Origin: Neofusicoccum parvum
Taxonomy: Eukaryota; Ascomycota; Dothideomycetes; Botryosphaeriales; Botryosphaeriaceae
Direction of reading: 5' to 3'
Length of the DNA: 64,000 bases
Assembly: GCA_020912385.1 (NCBI GenBank)
Contig: CP087216.1
Coordinates: forward strand, 124,001-188,000
Position 1 is the stretch's first letter; each line of letters starts with the position of its first letter. The translations under genes were made by a program, and so were the position numbers. Of this stretch, positions 41,892-53,285 are shown piece by piece. The notes beneath the pieces were generated by a model. It was not told where the DNA came from. It searched no databases and was given only the letters and a program-made list of their open reading frames with translations.

Positions 41892-42793
41892 GGTGGGTGG
41901 CGGTTGAGAGGGACTGCTGGAGCTGGCTTGAGGTCGCTGCAATGCGTATGCGTGGCCTGGCGGGCGGGTGAGCGAGCAGGTGGGAGTGGTCTGGGAGCAT
42001 CGAGCGTGCTGAGCTGCTCTCGCTGGTGTTATCAGGTTGAGCAGGGCACGAGCGGGGAATCGACAAGGCAGGCGAATTGCGTCTTCTCTACCCCACTCCT
42101 GTGGCACGGGTGGATGACATGTTGGGCGGAGAGGCAAGATAGGTAGTCGGGTAGCTGTCCTGGGTCGAACTAGCTGCCTGGCGTGTGGCAGATGGAGGTG
42201 AGCTGCGGGATGCAGGTGTCAGCCCTGCGCGACGACTGAGGGGCAGCGACTACTGGAGGGGAGGCGGATGATCGGCAGTTGCCGCGCCTGGCTCTGCTGG
42301 CCGCCGCCTCCGCGCGTCTCCGAGCCCGAGTGGAACCTCGCGCCTTCCACATTCACCGCGACAAGATGCGTCGCCCACGCTGCGGCCGTCGCACGCGGGC
42401 GCGCGAGAGACAGTCGATCGCCGTCCTCGCTGGAGGATGCCCATCCTTGTCCTGCAGAAACCCATCGTGCAGCCCGCCCTCCTGCTAGCTTCCGATCAGG
42501 CCTTCTGGAACCGCTATATCGGGTTCGCCCACGACTGCGCGACTGATCTCTGCCCACGCCTCGCCTGCGGGCCCCGCCAAGCAGGCCCAAGCGGCGAGGT
42601 GTCCCCAATGCTGCTCTGCTCCGTAGCTGTGCCACATCTTCATGCGCCCTATACGGCACAGACCCCGGCTGCCGAGTCGTCGAAACGAACCGGCGCTTTC
42701 CGCCTATAAACCCCAGCTTCTCCTTCTTGTTCTTGTTTCGCTTTTTTGCTTTTTCCCAGTTTTCACTATCGGCAATCATTGTTTCCCGCGACC
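41892..42793. promoter_or_regulatory. Divergent promoter region of hydrolase and methyltransferase
   Basis: About 900 bp between divergent starts. A TATA-like box CTATAAA at 42704-42710 followed by a long pyrimidine-rich stretch lies about 85 bp before the methyltransferase start. Confidence 0.5.
42704..42710 (+). promoter_or_regulatory. TATA box of the methyltransferase gene
   Basis: CTATAAA, about 85 bp upstream of the ATG at 42794, followed by a pyrimidine-rich tract typical of fungal transcription starts. Confidence 0.5.
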
Positions 42794-44229
42794 ATGGCTG
42801 CGCCTGTCCAAGCAAGCATTGAGGTCGATGAGACGGTCCGTTCCCTTGACACGCATGTTGTGTACTTTCTGGGCCACTTGCCGAGCAGCTAACCCGAGGA
42901 ACTCCCAACACGCAGCTCCGTGAGAACGATTCGGCGTACGGCGATGACCTGTTCGTGCTGCGAGTTCCTTGTTCTGAATCCACCAGTCCAACCGCTTACC
43001 TGTTTTCACTGCAAGCCGGAGCTACACTACTTCCATTGCATCGAGCGTTGAAGCGTACCCTTTCGTCCACGGCCGCCGTTTTCACGCCTACAAGGAGGGA
43101 ACTTACCAGTTTCCCAATGATGAAAAAGAGCAGGATCGCCTAGACATGGTGCATGCCCTTCACTCCGTCATCAAGGACGACAAGCTTTTCTTTGCTCCAG
43201 TGAAGCCGAGGCGCGTGCTGGATGTCGGCACGGGTACAGGGCTGTGGGCCGTTTTGATGGGTGAGTGATGGACGACCGCAGCGAAGCCGCAGCTCTACGT
43301 GCCGAATTGGCGCTGATCTTGGACCAAGGCGACGACTACCCGGATGCGGAAGTGGTAAGACAGCAGCACGGCAGACTCTGCCATGCACGCCATTGCTAAT
43401 ATCCGGAGAAGATTGGAAATGATTTCAGCCCAATTCAGCCTCGATGGGGTACGTTCAATGCCCACCCAGGCATTCTCACGAACCTAACATCACCCAGTCC
43501 CTCCGAACGTGTCCTTCGAAGTCGACGACGTGGAGAGCGAATGGCCCGAACGCGCTCCGTTCAACTTCATACACGTCCGCTACATGGCCGGCAGCATCCA
43601 GGACTGGCCTGCGCTGCTGAAGAACTGCTACAACAGCTTGAGCCCCGGTGGCTGGATCGAGTGCTCCGATTGGGACCTGCTGCCCTACTCGACTGACGGT
43701 TCCGTGCCTGAGGACGACGCCATGCTAAAGTTGCACCAGTACCTCGTTGAGGCTACCGACAAGCTAGGGCGTACCGCGCGTCCTGGGCCCAATCTGGAGA
43801 AGTGGGTCAAGGATGCAGGGTTCGTGAATGTGAAGCATGAGTGGAGAGTGGTACCGTTTGGGCTGTGGGCGAAGAGCAAGAAACATGTGAGAACCCCCTC
43901 GGCTTATTTTGCAGAAGATCTGGGACATGTGGCGCATCCGGAACGGTCACGACTGACTAGAATGCCTATAATAGAAAAAGTCCGGCGCGCTCAACCAGAT
44001 GCAGTTCATGGAGGGCATGGAAGCATTCACCATCGGCTTATTCACGTCAACTCTTGGCTGGTCGGCAGAGGAGGTCCAGGTTTTCCTGGAGAGGGTGAGG
44101 AAGGACTCTCTGAAAAAGGATAGGCATAGGCAAATCAACTTGTACGTCTCTATTGAGTTGCGTGGGACCTCTCGAACTGACTTTTGACTGCACAGCCATA
44201 TTGTGTACGCACAGCGACCGGAAGCTTAG
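42794..44229 (+). CDS. SAM-dependent methyltransferase, LaeA-like class
   Basis: Eight exons give 322 residues: 42794-42835, 42916-42950, 43022-43260, 43329-43354, 43412-43448, 43498-43886, 43975-44141 and 44196-44229. Key parts: YTTSIASSVEAYPFVHGRRF near the start, the SAM-binding motif I VLDVGTGTGLWAVLMG, then YPDAEVIGNDFSPIQPRW, VSFEVDDVESEW and SLSPGGWIECSDWDL. The C-terminal part has ALNQMQFMEGMEAFTIGLF and ends HIVYAQRPEA. This layout is that of the large fungal family around LaeA and the Llm proteins; only LaeA itself is a proven global regulator, so no role in secondary metabolism is claimed. Exon 2 uses a weak donor (GTTCGT), and the first two introns are the least certain. Confidence 0.82.
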
Positions 44230-44463
44230 TTTGTGCATGATGCATAATCGGTGTGCGGTGGCGTATAGAAGACTGGGCATTGGTTTAGGGGTTGAGCGAA
44301 GCGTTCAGAGCAAGTGATGACATGAAGTATGGAGTATGATACCTATTATTCCTCGGAGTAGTCTTCAGTTCGAGTACAAAGATCCTCGATTCGATGATGT
44401 TCAAAACAGCTAATTTACAGTGTTGCCACATTCGTTTTATCTCCCCATCACTGAGCGTGTATA

Positions 44464-45732
44464 CTATGCCTGCACCTTCCCCCCCTCCGCCTCATCCCCA
44501 TACCATCCGAGCAGCCTCGCAAGATACTCGCCCAGCAGCCCCGCCGAAATGGCACCCCCAGTCATCCAACACCCATGCCTAAACCACCACCAACAATCCG
44601 CCACGCTCTTCAACCTCACCCTCCAAATCATCGTCCCCAGCGTCACCACCGCACCCCCACAGCTCCCCAAGAAAAACAACGGGCCCGCGCCCACCGCCGC
44701 GCCCGCCCCCGCCAGCAGCGCCACCTGCACGGCCCCCAGCCCCGCCAGCACCGCCTTCGTGTTCTTCTCGTGCGCCAGCGCGATGCTCTTGATGCCGGCC
44801 TTGACGTCGTCCTTGATGTCCATGTGGGCGTAGATCATATCGTACAGCACGGTCCAGGCCACACAGCTCGCGTACAAGCAAGCGGCGGCGGCAGCGGGCG
44901 GGCCGCCATCCAGCAGGCCGACGCCCAGGGCGGGGAAGCCCAGCATGGCGCCCCAGCTGAAGGTCAGGCCCAGCACGGCCTGCGGGTAGTAGGTGACGCG
45001 CTTGGCGAGCGGGTAGGCGGCGACGAACAGCAGGCTGGGCGTGGCGTAGAGGAAGCAGGCCGGCTGCGGCAGCTGCAGCAGCACCGCCAGCCCCGCCAGC
45101 AGCTGGCCGCCGGTGAAGGCGAGCGCGGCGAGCGGCGTGACGGCGCCGCGCGCGATGGGCCGCAGCCGCGTGCGCGCCACTTGCGGGTCGAGGTTGCGGT
45201 CCCAGAGGTCGTTGATCGTGCAGCCCGCGCCGCGCATGACGAGCGCGCCGGTTGCGAAGAGGAGCGTGGTGCTGAGGACGGCAGTGGGCGCGGCGATCGG
45301 GCTGGCCAGCGGGGCTGCGAGGAGCGTGCTGAAGAGGCACGGGAAGAAGAGGTAGTAGGTGCCGACGGGCTTGTCCAGGCGGATCAGCTCGGCGTAGGGG
45401 ACGAGCGCGGTGGGGAGGTGGGCGAGGAGGCCGGTGGTTGGGGGTTGGTAGGCCGGGGCAGGTTCTGGGGTGTGGTGGTCCTGGGGGGCGGCTGTGGCCG
45501 TTGGCGCTTGTTGTATGCGGGTGCTGGTGGTGTGGAAGATGCGGATCGGTCTCCGGTCATGCTTTTGGGAGAGGGAGGTTGGTCTTCTTGCTTGCGCTCC
45601 TTGGGACTGTGAGTGGAGCTGGGTTCTTGCCGAAGTAGGCCGGATGGATGGCGGACATGTGCGCAAGCTGAAGCCGGAGGTCCTCTGCAGTCCATGCCGG
45701 CTTCCACGCTTCAAAGAATGCAAGAGCAGCAT
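44464..45732 (-). CDS. COQ2: 4-hydroxybenzoate polyprenyltransferase Coq2
   Basis: Joins the polyprenyl tail to 4-hydroxybenzoate in ubiquinone synthesis at the inner mitochondrial membrane. A single exon of 422 residues. The first 70 or so residues are Arg/Ser-rich with few acidic residues (a mitochondrial presequence). The UbiA fold follows: PYAELIRLDKPVGTYYLFFP, the first Asp-rich motif NDLWDRNLDPQVART at about residues 172-186, and the second, YDMIYAHMDIKDD, at about 296-308. Between and after them lie about eight membrane spans. The final stretch (GEYLARLLGWYGDEAEGG) is hydrophilic. Very GC-rich codon use is seen throughout. The opposite-strand frame in this region is a shadow. It ends 234 bp from the end of the methyltransferase gene. 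Confidence 0.95.
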   Translation of the reverse strand: MLLLHSLKRGSRHGLQRTSGFSLRTCPPSIRPTSARTQLHSQSQGAQARRPTSLSQKHDRRPIRIFHTTSTRIQQAPTATAAPQDHHTPEPAPAYQPPTTGLLAHLPTALVPYAELIRLDKPVGTYYLFFPCLFSTLLAAPLASPIAAPTAVLSTTLLFATGALVMRGAGCTINDLWDRNLDPQVARTRLRPIARGAVTPLAALAFTGGQLLAGLAVLLQLPQPACFLYATPSLLFVAAYPLAKRVTYYPQAVLGLTFSWGAMLGFPALGVGLLDGGPPAAAAACLYASCVAWTVLYDMIYAHMDIKDDVKAGIKSIALAHEKNTKAVLAGLGAVQVALLAGAGAAVGAGPLFFLGSCGGAVVTLGTMIWRVRLKSVADCWWWFRHGCWMTGGAISAGLLGEYLARLLGWYGDEAEGGKVQA

Positions 45733-46297
45733 TCTGAAAGCTGAAATGAGAGACGTGATAGGTAGAGTTCACACGATATAGTCCCTAGCTCTTCCAATGG
45801 CAGAACACATGCGCTCTCGTTTAACTCTGATCCCAGCGAGGGAAGTGAAGGACAGTGAGAAGCAGTCGGAAGAAACCCAGCCGGTCAGCCTTCTGCTGTG
45901 GCCTCGCAGCGCGTGGATGGAGGGAGACGACGGCCAGAACCGGCAAGACTGCACTCCCCGGCAGGCCAGAGAAAAGACGAATGGAGGTGAGAGCCAGGGT
46001 CCGACGCGGCGCACTACTTTCTTGCCGGACGGTCCGTGCACGCAGATCGCGACGCGAAGCTCGACGCCTCCGCCGCGCCGCACCGCAGCTGCTGGAGCTT
46101 CCTCTCCGCCCGCAGCTCCACCCTCGTGTCCTCCACGCTGCTTGACGGCTCTGCACGCGCCCGCTCCACTCTGCATGCCGACATGACTATGAGACCCAGA
46201 CTGCGCTTCAGCACTGCGCCGTGGTGATCCGCCGACAACCTCCACCGACTCCAGCCACCGCCCGCAGAGCTGCACCACCTGCAACACCTCCGCCGAA
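45733..46297. promoter_or_regulatory. Shared upstream region of COQ2 and the JmjC gene
   Basis: 565 bp between divergent starts, with chance open frames only. Confidence 0.4.
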
Positions 46298-49200
46298 ATG
46301 CCCGCTCAACGCCCGCAGGCATCTTTCGAGCCCATCCCGCCTGATTTCGACGTCCAAGCACTTGTCGAAGCCACAGAACACTTCCAATATGTCGACCGCA
46401 TTTCGGTTGACATGATCAAGCAGCAGGGTGTCGATCAATTCGAGAAGCTCGTACTGCTGCACGTCGTGATCGGCGGCAAGCCTCTGGTTGTTGATGGATT
46501 CGAAGATGTCTTGGATCCGTGGACATTCACGCCGGAGTGGCTTGCCGCCAATTGCGGTGACAAGGGTAAGCTCACCTTAAGCTTTTTTTCGTGAACGTCG
46601 CGAGCTCAACTTGGTCCAGTCGAGAATGCGCGCAACATCACCGCCAAGGAGAACATTCCTCTCACCATCGCTCACTATCTCAAGAACATGGGCTTGTTGA
46701 CAAATCAGTACTTCGAGAAGCCGGACAACTACAAGGACAAGAATCGCCAAAGGATCTACCTGAAGGACATCGACTGCCCTCAGGTCTGGCATGACAAATT
46801 GAGGGAGCATGTCCCGAGCGGTCTCTTCTACCTGAACGAGTCTACAGGTGAGATTGGCGGTCCCGGTGCCGTAGATGGGCCGACGTCAAACGCCCCGGGC
46901 GGCCGCAAGAAGGGTCGCGGCATCGCCAGATCTGGTGATCTCATGAGTAGCCTGCCCACGGAGATGAGGGCCGAAAACTTGATGTGCTACATCGGGCACG
47001 AAGGTACATACACGCCTTCTCACAAGGAGATGTGTGCGTCGTTAGGCCAAAACATCATGGTCAATGCCTCTGGAACGGTCGGCGAGAACGGAAAGCCCGA
47101 AAAGCCTGGCTCGTCAATATGGTTCATGACAGAGACTAACGACCGCCACCTTGTCTCGGAGTACTGGCTCTCGGTTCTCGGGCACGACATCGAAGTTGAG
47201 AACCACTTCGCACAAGTCGCTGCCTGGAAGCGGGCTCCCTTCAGGACGTATGTTGTTGAACAACGACCTGGAGACTTCATTCTCATTCCGCCGCTCGCTC
47301 CGCATCAAGTCTGGAATCGTGGAACAAGGACTATGAAAGTCGCCTGGAACCGGACCACCGTCGAGACCCTTGAAATGGCTTTCAAGGAGGCCCTGCCCAA
47401 CGCTCGCATGGTTTGTAGAGATGAACAGTACAAGAACAAGGCCATCGTCTACTACACGCTTTTGAGGTACTCGACCTTGCTCAAACAGGCCAAGATGCAA
47501 AGCGAAGCCAGTCCGGAACAAGCAGCATTGCTAAAGTCAAGCTCAAAAGTACGCCAGGTTCAAAGGGACTTCAAGAGACTTTTCGAGCTGTACAAACAAG
47601 TTCTGCTTTCGGAGATGTTTTCTTCGGATCTGTCAAAGGAGCACCCGGAGTTCATGCCATTTGAAAGCTACGTAACATGTGCCTATTGCAGATGCAATAT
47701 TTTTAACCGTTTTTTGACCTGCAAGTCTTGCGTCCGAGCACTAGGGACTGATGTCGACGAACCGTACGACATATGCATGGAATGCTATGCCATGGGCCGC
47801 AGTTGCGGCTGCATTTCTGGATTGAGCTGGACCGAACAGTGGAGGTGGAAGGACCTCCTGTACAAGTACGAGGAATGGAGGACCCAGGTCATTGATATCG
47901 ACAACGGTCGCCTGCACGAAAAGACCCCCATGCCTCTTTCCGAAGAACGCCGCAGTCTGCAGAAAAAACCACTGGCCCAAATCTGTCAAGAGCAGCTGAG
48001 GTCTAGGCCGTGGACTGATTACCGGAATCCGAAAGGGAATGAGGAAGAGGAAAAGTCGGACGAAGAGATTATTGTCAATGACGATGGCACCGTCCGCAGG
48101 ACCACCAAGAAGAGATCAAAGGCCTGGCTCGCGAACCACGCCGCATGCCATACTTGTCTGCACAAGCATCCAAAATGGAAAATGGCAAAGTGTACCACTT
48201 GTGATCTATGGTACTGTTACGGATCGCTCTTTCGCGCGCACGACTTGATGCCTCAAACCATCATGGAGAACCCCCGATGGCAATGTCCGCACTGCCTGCG
48301 AGTCTGTAACACCGGGGCATGTAGAAGAGATCCTCGACAGCGCCCTTACGAACCAAAGGGAACCCTTCTTGGCCACGACACCAGGAAAGTTGCAGACGCC
48401 CGCAGTGTTGAAGCCCTTGTGGACTTCAGTGTGTCCAATCTTAACTGGCTCCGAGATAAGGATGCAGCTCCGACAGAGACAGCCAGGCTACAACGGCGTC
48501 AGGCAGAAGCCGAACGCGCCAGACGAGCAGATCCTACGCGCGATGACCGTTTCGTTGATGAGCACGGTGGTCACGATGAATTCGACGAAGACCCAACGCA
48601 GATCGAGTACTCCCCTGTCGGAGAGAACGAGAGCTTCCTGGACCCCGCGCTTCGTGCTCCAAACGGAGCGACACTTCCTGGTCCCTCTGCCATGCTTGAT
48701 GGTGCAAGACCTCGCAATGTTGATTCTCCGCTATTTGTTGCACACGACGAGGAGAACGGTGCCGCAGCACCCTACTACGACGACCTAGACGGCGATGACA
48801 ACTCCATGTATCCCGAACTTGATGGTGAGAGCGTTCAGGTCTTCCGGAGTTCCAGCAAACGGGGCTATGATGAGTCCGAGGACCACATCAAACTCATACA
48901 GGCCACAAAACGACAAAAACCCAACAAGTCAAAGCCGTTGCAGGCTAAGAGTGATGCCACAAGACAGTTCCTCAAACAAAAAGAAAAGCAGCAGCTCGAG
49001 CAAGCTAAACGCGAGGGACGATATATTCAAGTTTGGGGAGCCATGAAGGGACGGAAGGCTTTAGTCACACTTCGATTGCCCAGCGAAAAGCTCAACGAGC
49101 TTAGGCAACGCGAGTTGGAGAAACGCAGGCGAGCACAACTCAGCCTCAAGAGCGATGCCCGCGATTCCGCAATGCAGGATGTTGCAATTATTCAGTCCGA

Positions 49201-50290
49201 CGTTGCTGGAGCTAAGGGAAAGGTATCTGCTGCCGCGAATGGTGATAACTTCAAGAAATCTAACAAAGCACGGGTGGCGCTCGAGGACGACGAGGACTTT
49301 GACATCAAGAGAGGCGAGATGAGGAGGAAGGGGTACTCGAAAAAGCGGTACGAAGAAGTTGATATTGGCTCAGACGAAGACGAGAATGAGGAGATGGAGG
49401 ACGAGGAGTACTACGCACCTCGCCAGCGCCGAAGACGTCAAAACAGTGATGATCTTGTGGAGCTTCCAGAGGACTGGAAGGACGGCAGAGCCAACCCTCG
49501 CGGTGGAAGGAGGCGCCAGACAATGCCCGTTCGGTCTACAGGTGCTCAAATCCGCCCATTGGGATCAACCTCAGCTATAGCAAGCACCGGCGACGTCGAG
49601 GTGATCAGCGATGATCACGAGTCGGATGAAGAAGACGACGAAGACTCTCCTGAGCAACCAGAGCAACGCCCTCAACCAATGGCACCGATGTACCCACCGC
49701 CGACGACGCAGGCAGATAGGGAGAAGGCGCGAAAGGAGGCCGAAGCAGAGTCCCGTCACCGCGCCCTCGAAGAAACCAACCGCCTCGCAAAGCTCAAAGC
49801 CGCCCGCTGGGCCGAGGGCGAAGACGAAGAAGAAAACGGCATCGGCCAGCTCGATGGCACCAGCGACGCCGTTCCCTCATCTCCACCAAAATCCCTTGTC
49901 TCTGTCGCCCCCACGCAGACCAACGGCAACACCAACAGGTCTTCTTCCCCCGCCGCCGGCCCTCCTTCAAGCAGACCAAGCATCATGGGCCGTCTGGGCG
50001 CCGGCAGGGGCAAGAAGATCAAGATCGTATCCGCTGCCAGCAAGCGCCAGGGCTCCTCTTCTATGGCCACTGCCACTACGACTGCTGCCGCAACGACTAC
50101 GCCGTCGGTGGGCTTCACGCCTGTCAACAAACGCAGGTATATGGAGGAGGCATTGGACCTGAGTGATCCGGACGATAGCGATGACGCAGGAGATATCCCG
50201 GCGAGGGCGGCGCAGACGCCACCAATGAGGGGTCGACCGGCGGGTAGAGGACGTGGTCGGGGAAGAGGGAGGCCGAGGAGCGTGAGATGA
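46298..50290 (+). CDS. Large JmjC-domain chromatin protein with zinc-binding modules
   Basis: Two exons, 46298-46565 and 46620-50290, give 1312 residues. The JmjC domain lies at about 215-340: YTPSHKEMCASLGQNIMVN supplies an H-x-E pair that could bind iron, GDFILIPPLAPHQVWNRG supplies the second His. JmjC proteins with intact ligands are usually 2-oxoglutarate-dependent histone demethylases. A Cys-rich module follows at about 443-490 (CAYCRCN through CKSC, CMECY and CGC), and a second at about 599-660 (CHTCLHKHPKW, KCTTCDLWYC, CPHCLRVCNTGACRRDP), which resembles a 4CXXC-R1 zinc domain. The C-terminal half is acidic and low-complexity. It ends with an AT-hook-like RGRGRGRGRPR tail. It is therefore probably nuclear and DNA-associated. 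The histone target is unknown. Confidence 0.88.
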
Positions 50291-52390
50291 GGTTGGATCT
50301 CGTGGGGTGGAGGAGGTGCTGGAGGCGATTTGATGTGTGGAAGGAACTCCCTGCTCGCGGTACGAAAGAGGTGGAGCATGGCAGCGAGTTCATTCTTGTT
50401 TTATTGCTAGAGTCTCGAGAGCAAGCTTCAGCATAAGAGCAACGAAGGAAGACTCGGGATCTTGGGAAGAGCTTGCTGGAAATGGGGAAGAACTTTGTAC
50501 TCGAGCTTTTCTTCGTCAGTTCTGTCTTCGTGATCTTTTTGATTCCCCCATCACGCGTGGCGAAGGAGTACTGAGGACGGCAGCTGGTAGTGGGAGAGGC
50601 TTTTGTGATTCAATTCAGTGATACAACATCTACAATTGCCATCCTCTTGGACGCATTCATCCTATCTCTACCACCACATCCGCGGAAGTCTTCTGCACAA
50701 ACAGGTATATCAACGGCAACTATTGTTCATCAAAGCTGGTCCTCACGGACATAACTCAATGCGAGACTCGGAGACCGACCGGAACCCGACGATACCTCGG
50801 ACCTTGGAATGCGTTTATCACGTCTGATTTGTCAGAACGTGTCCGAAGAGGCGTCTTACGGAGTTGGAGGTGGAGGAATGCGCGGCATGTATACAAACGC
50901 AAAAAGTCCCGAGCATACAAGCATGTTCCCCGAGCCCCAGCTCGCGCTGATATCTTCAGCCGGGCAAGATCTACGAGTTTCACATATGATTGTCATTGCT
51001 TTTTGGCCCAGAAATTCCCCGAAGAAATCCTTCCCGTGCCTCCCGTCTTCCGCTACCCTTCACAAGTTCTCGCGCGTCCGCCTGTCTTGTCACATCAGCC
51101 CTAAAGTCTAACGGAAAGGAAGAGACGTACTCTTCCCATTTCCTCAGTGCCCGTCTCACTCGCCGACGATACTTTCCGCGTCGAGGTGGACATCCTGATA
51201 TCTGATCACGCTGACCCTTTCCCCGTTCACAGTTTACTGCACCGGGACCGGGCCGTGAGAGAACGAGCACTGGAGTGTTTGCTTTTACTGCACAGCCCAG
51301 CATTCGACGTGCAACGACGGCAGATTTGATTTGCGTTGTTCTAGCATTGGGGCTACATTGAAGAGAGTTTGCAAGACTCTCTCCAGCCTTTCCTGCACCG
51401 CAATCCTTCAGAGACCGGACCGCTCACCCGCGTGGGAAGCGGACCCTGCCACTTCCCTTCTGCGGGCCCGTATGCATGCAAGCTTGAAACCGCGCGCATC
51501 GGCGCCGACGGACGGATGGCTGCAGCACGGCCGCATGGCAAAGAGCAGCGCGGAGGCGGGCAGCTGCGAGGAGCTGAAAGCAAGCCGGAGACGCTTATGC
51601 GCCAACGTTGCTATAATACCGGGGCGTTATGAAGAAGGGTTTCTGCAGCCCAGACGGTGCAGAAAAAGTGCCGAGGCCTGTGTTGACGTATGCCGCCTGC
51701 AGGTGTACCTGAAGCCGTCAGGCCCTCTATCTGGTGATCACCGCAGTCGAGATGCCACGCGCCTTAGAGAAGAAGATCTGTAGCATTTCGTTCTGATCTC
51801 GATCCCGGGCGGCGGCCTCGTCGCTACTCTGGCATCCTTGCCGGCGCGCCTTGTTCGCGTGTCGGCTTGCTCGATGCCGGCTGGCTGGCTGCTTGGGAGA
51901 GACTGGAGACAGAAAGCAGATCGACGGGCGGCCCCCACTTTTCCCAACCACCTCACATTCTGCCTCTGCTCGCAGCTGCCGCGGCGTCGCCTGTTCCTGT
52001 CTGCTCCCGCGTCTGTGCAAGACATCTTCGCCCCCCGCCCGCCCGCCTTGCCACCGCCAGACGCACGCGGAAATGCTCCGGCAGTGGTGAGGCACGAGGG
52101 GGGACCTCTGCTCGCCCTCGAGCAGCTCCGCCATGCCAGCCAGCGGAGCACACCCGCCAATCGACGTGGACGACGATGATGTATCAACCCTCCCCCCCGT
52201 CTCCACGCCGCAACACACTAAGCCCCGATTAGTGCAACGTACGATATACAGCGCCCGCGCACCGCCCACTGCCCACCGCCCACTCGCCCACTCGCCCACA
52301 GCCGCGCCTGATCCCAGCCTCGCTTTGTCCTGCCTCGCCTTACCGTCTGTATGTACGTGACCCTGCGCACACCCTGTGCTCTGCTCTCCG

Positions 52391-52415
52391 CCCCCCCCCC
52401 CCCCCCCCCCCCCCC
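52391..52415. repeat. Homopolymer C run, 25 bases
   Basis: Uninterrupted C from 52391 to 52415, followed by four AGCCC units. The G-rich complementary strand could form a quadruplex. Such runs are also prone to length errors in assembly. Confidence 0.9.
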
Positions 52416-53254
52416 AGCCCAGCCCAGCCCAATCCCAAGCGCTTGCGCCTGCCCCGTCCCACCCTGCGCCGCGGGGAGCCAACCAACAACCCGTCCGGAC
52501 CCGGACGCGCTGGAAGGGGCATGACTGGCAACGCTTCCTCTGCCCGTCGAAGCGCCCGCCCCGGAGCGAGGCTACAGCCGCGATAGGTAGGTGAAAGCCC
52601 AGACCCCGTCGTCGGGGGCCCCACCCCCGCGGGCCAAAAAAAAAAAACGACGACGAGAAAAACCGGCCACGACGACGACAACAAAGAAAACACAAGACCT
52701 CGCCCCAAACCGGTAAAAGCGACGGGCTAGCTTCGTTCGAACCCCGTCTTTTAGGGCTGCGCTGCGCTGTGCTTTTTTTGCCTTTGCCGTGCCGCCCCGG
52801 TTTGGTGGCCTTCCCAACACCCCCCTCCCTCCTTATCCAATAATGGCTGCGAGCACCCTACTTATAGCAGCTTAGAGCGGCCGGCGCGCGCCAGTTGGTC
52901 GGTAAGCCTCGGTGCGCGCGGTGCGGTGCGGTGCCGCGGCGGCGGCCGGCGCGGCCGGGTAAGTCAGTAAGCACTCTATCGATCTCTCTTCTTTCCCGCT
53001 TTTTTTCGGTTTTTTTTTCTCGGGTCGCGATGGTGGAAGAGAAGAGAAAAAAAATAAATACGAGGGGTGTGAAGCGGTGGTTGATGCGCGTTTAGGCCCT
53101 TTGTGGCTGAACACCGCCAATATATTTCACCATTCTCGGTCTCATCCCAGCCGAATGATTCATATGCGCATCGATATGTCGACTGTCTTATAGATTTGAA
53201 GCGGTGTCCCCCTTGATATCGATGACGACATCTGGCATGTGGGCATGGCAACGC

Positions 53255-53285
53255 TTTCTTTCTCTTTCTCTCTCTATCTCTCTCT
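53255..53285. repeat. CT-rich microsatellite
   Basis: An imperfect (CT)n/(CTTT)n pyrimidine tract. Confidence 0.75.

Noticed and set aside
41007..42146. A 379-residue plus-strand gene opposite the second hydrolase
   Set aside because: It is the antisense shadow of the hydrolase coding sequence: highly repetitive in Gly, Arg, Ala and Glu, with no domain.
43261..43292. A 32-nt intron in the methyltransferase gene
   Set aside because: It is shorter than normal fungal introns, and ending the intron at 43328 instead joins motif I to YPDAEV exactly as in the family.
51727..52695. A 322-residue minus-strand protein
   Set aside because: It reads through the poly-C run as a glycine tract and is otherwise low-complexity; no homologous block is seen.
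52700..52775. A tRNA gene suggested by a GTTCGAACCCC box
   Set aside because: No matching T-stem, no A box at the right distance and no cloverleaf on either strand.
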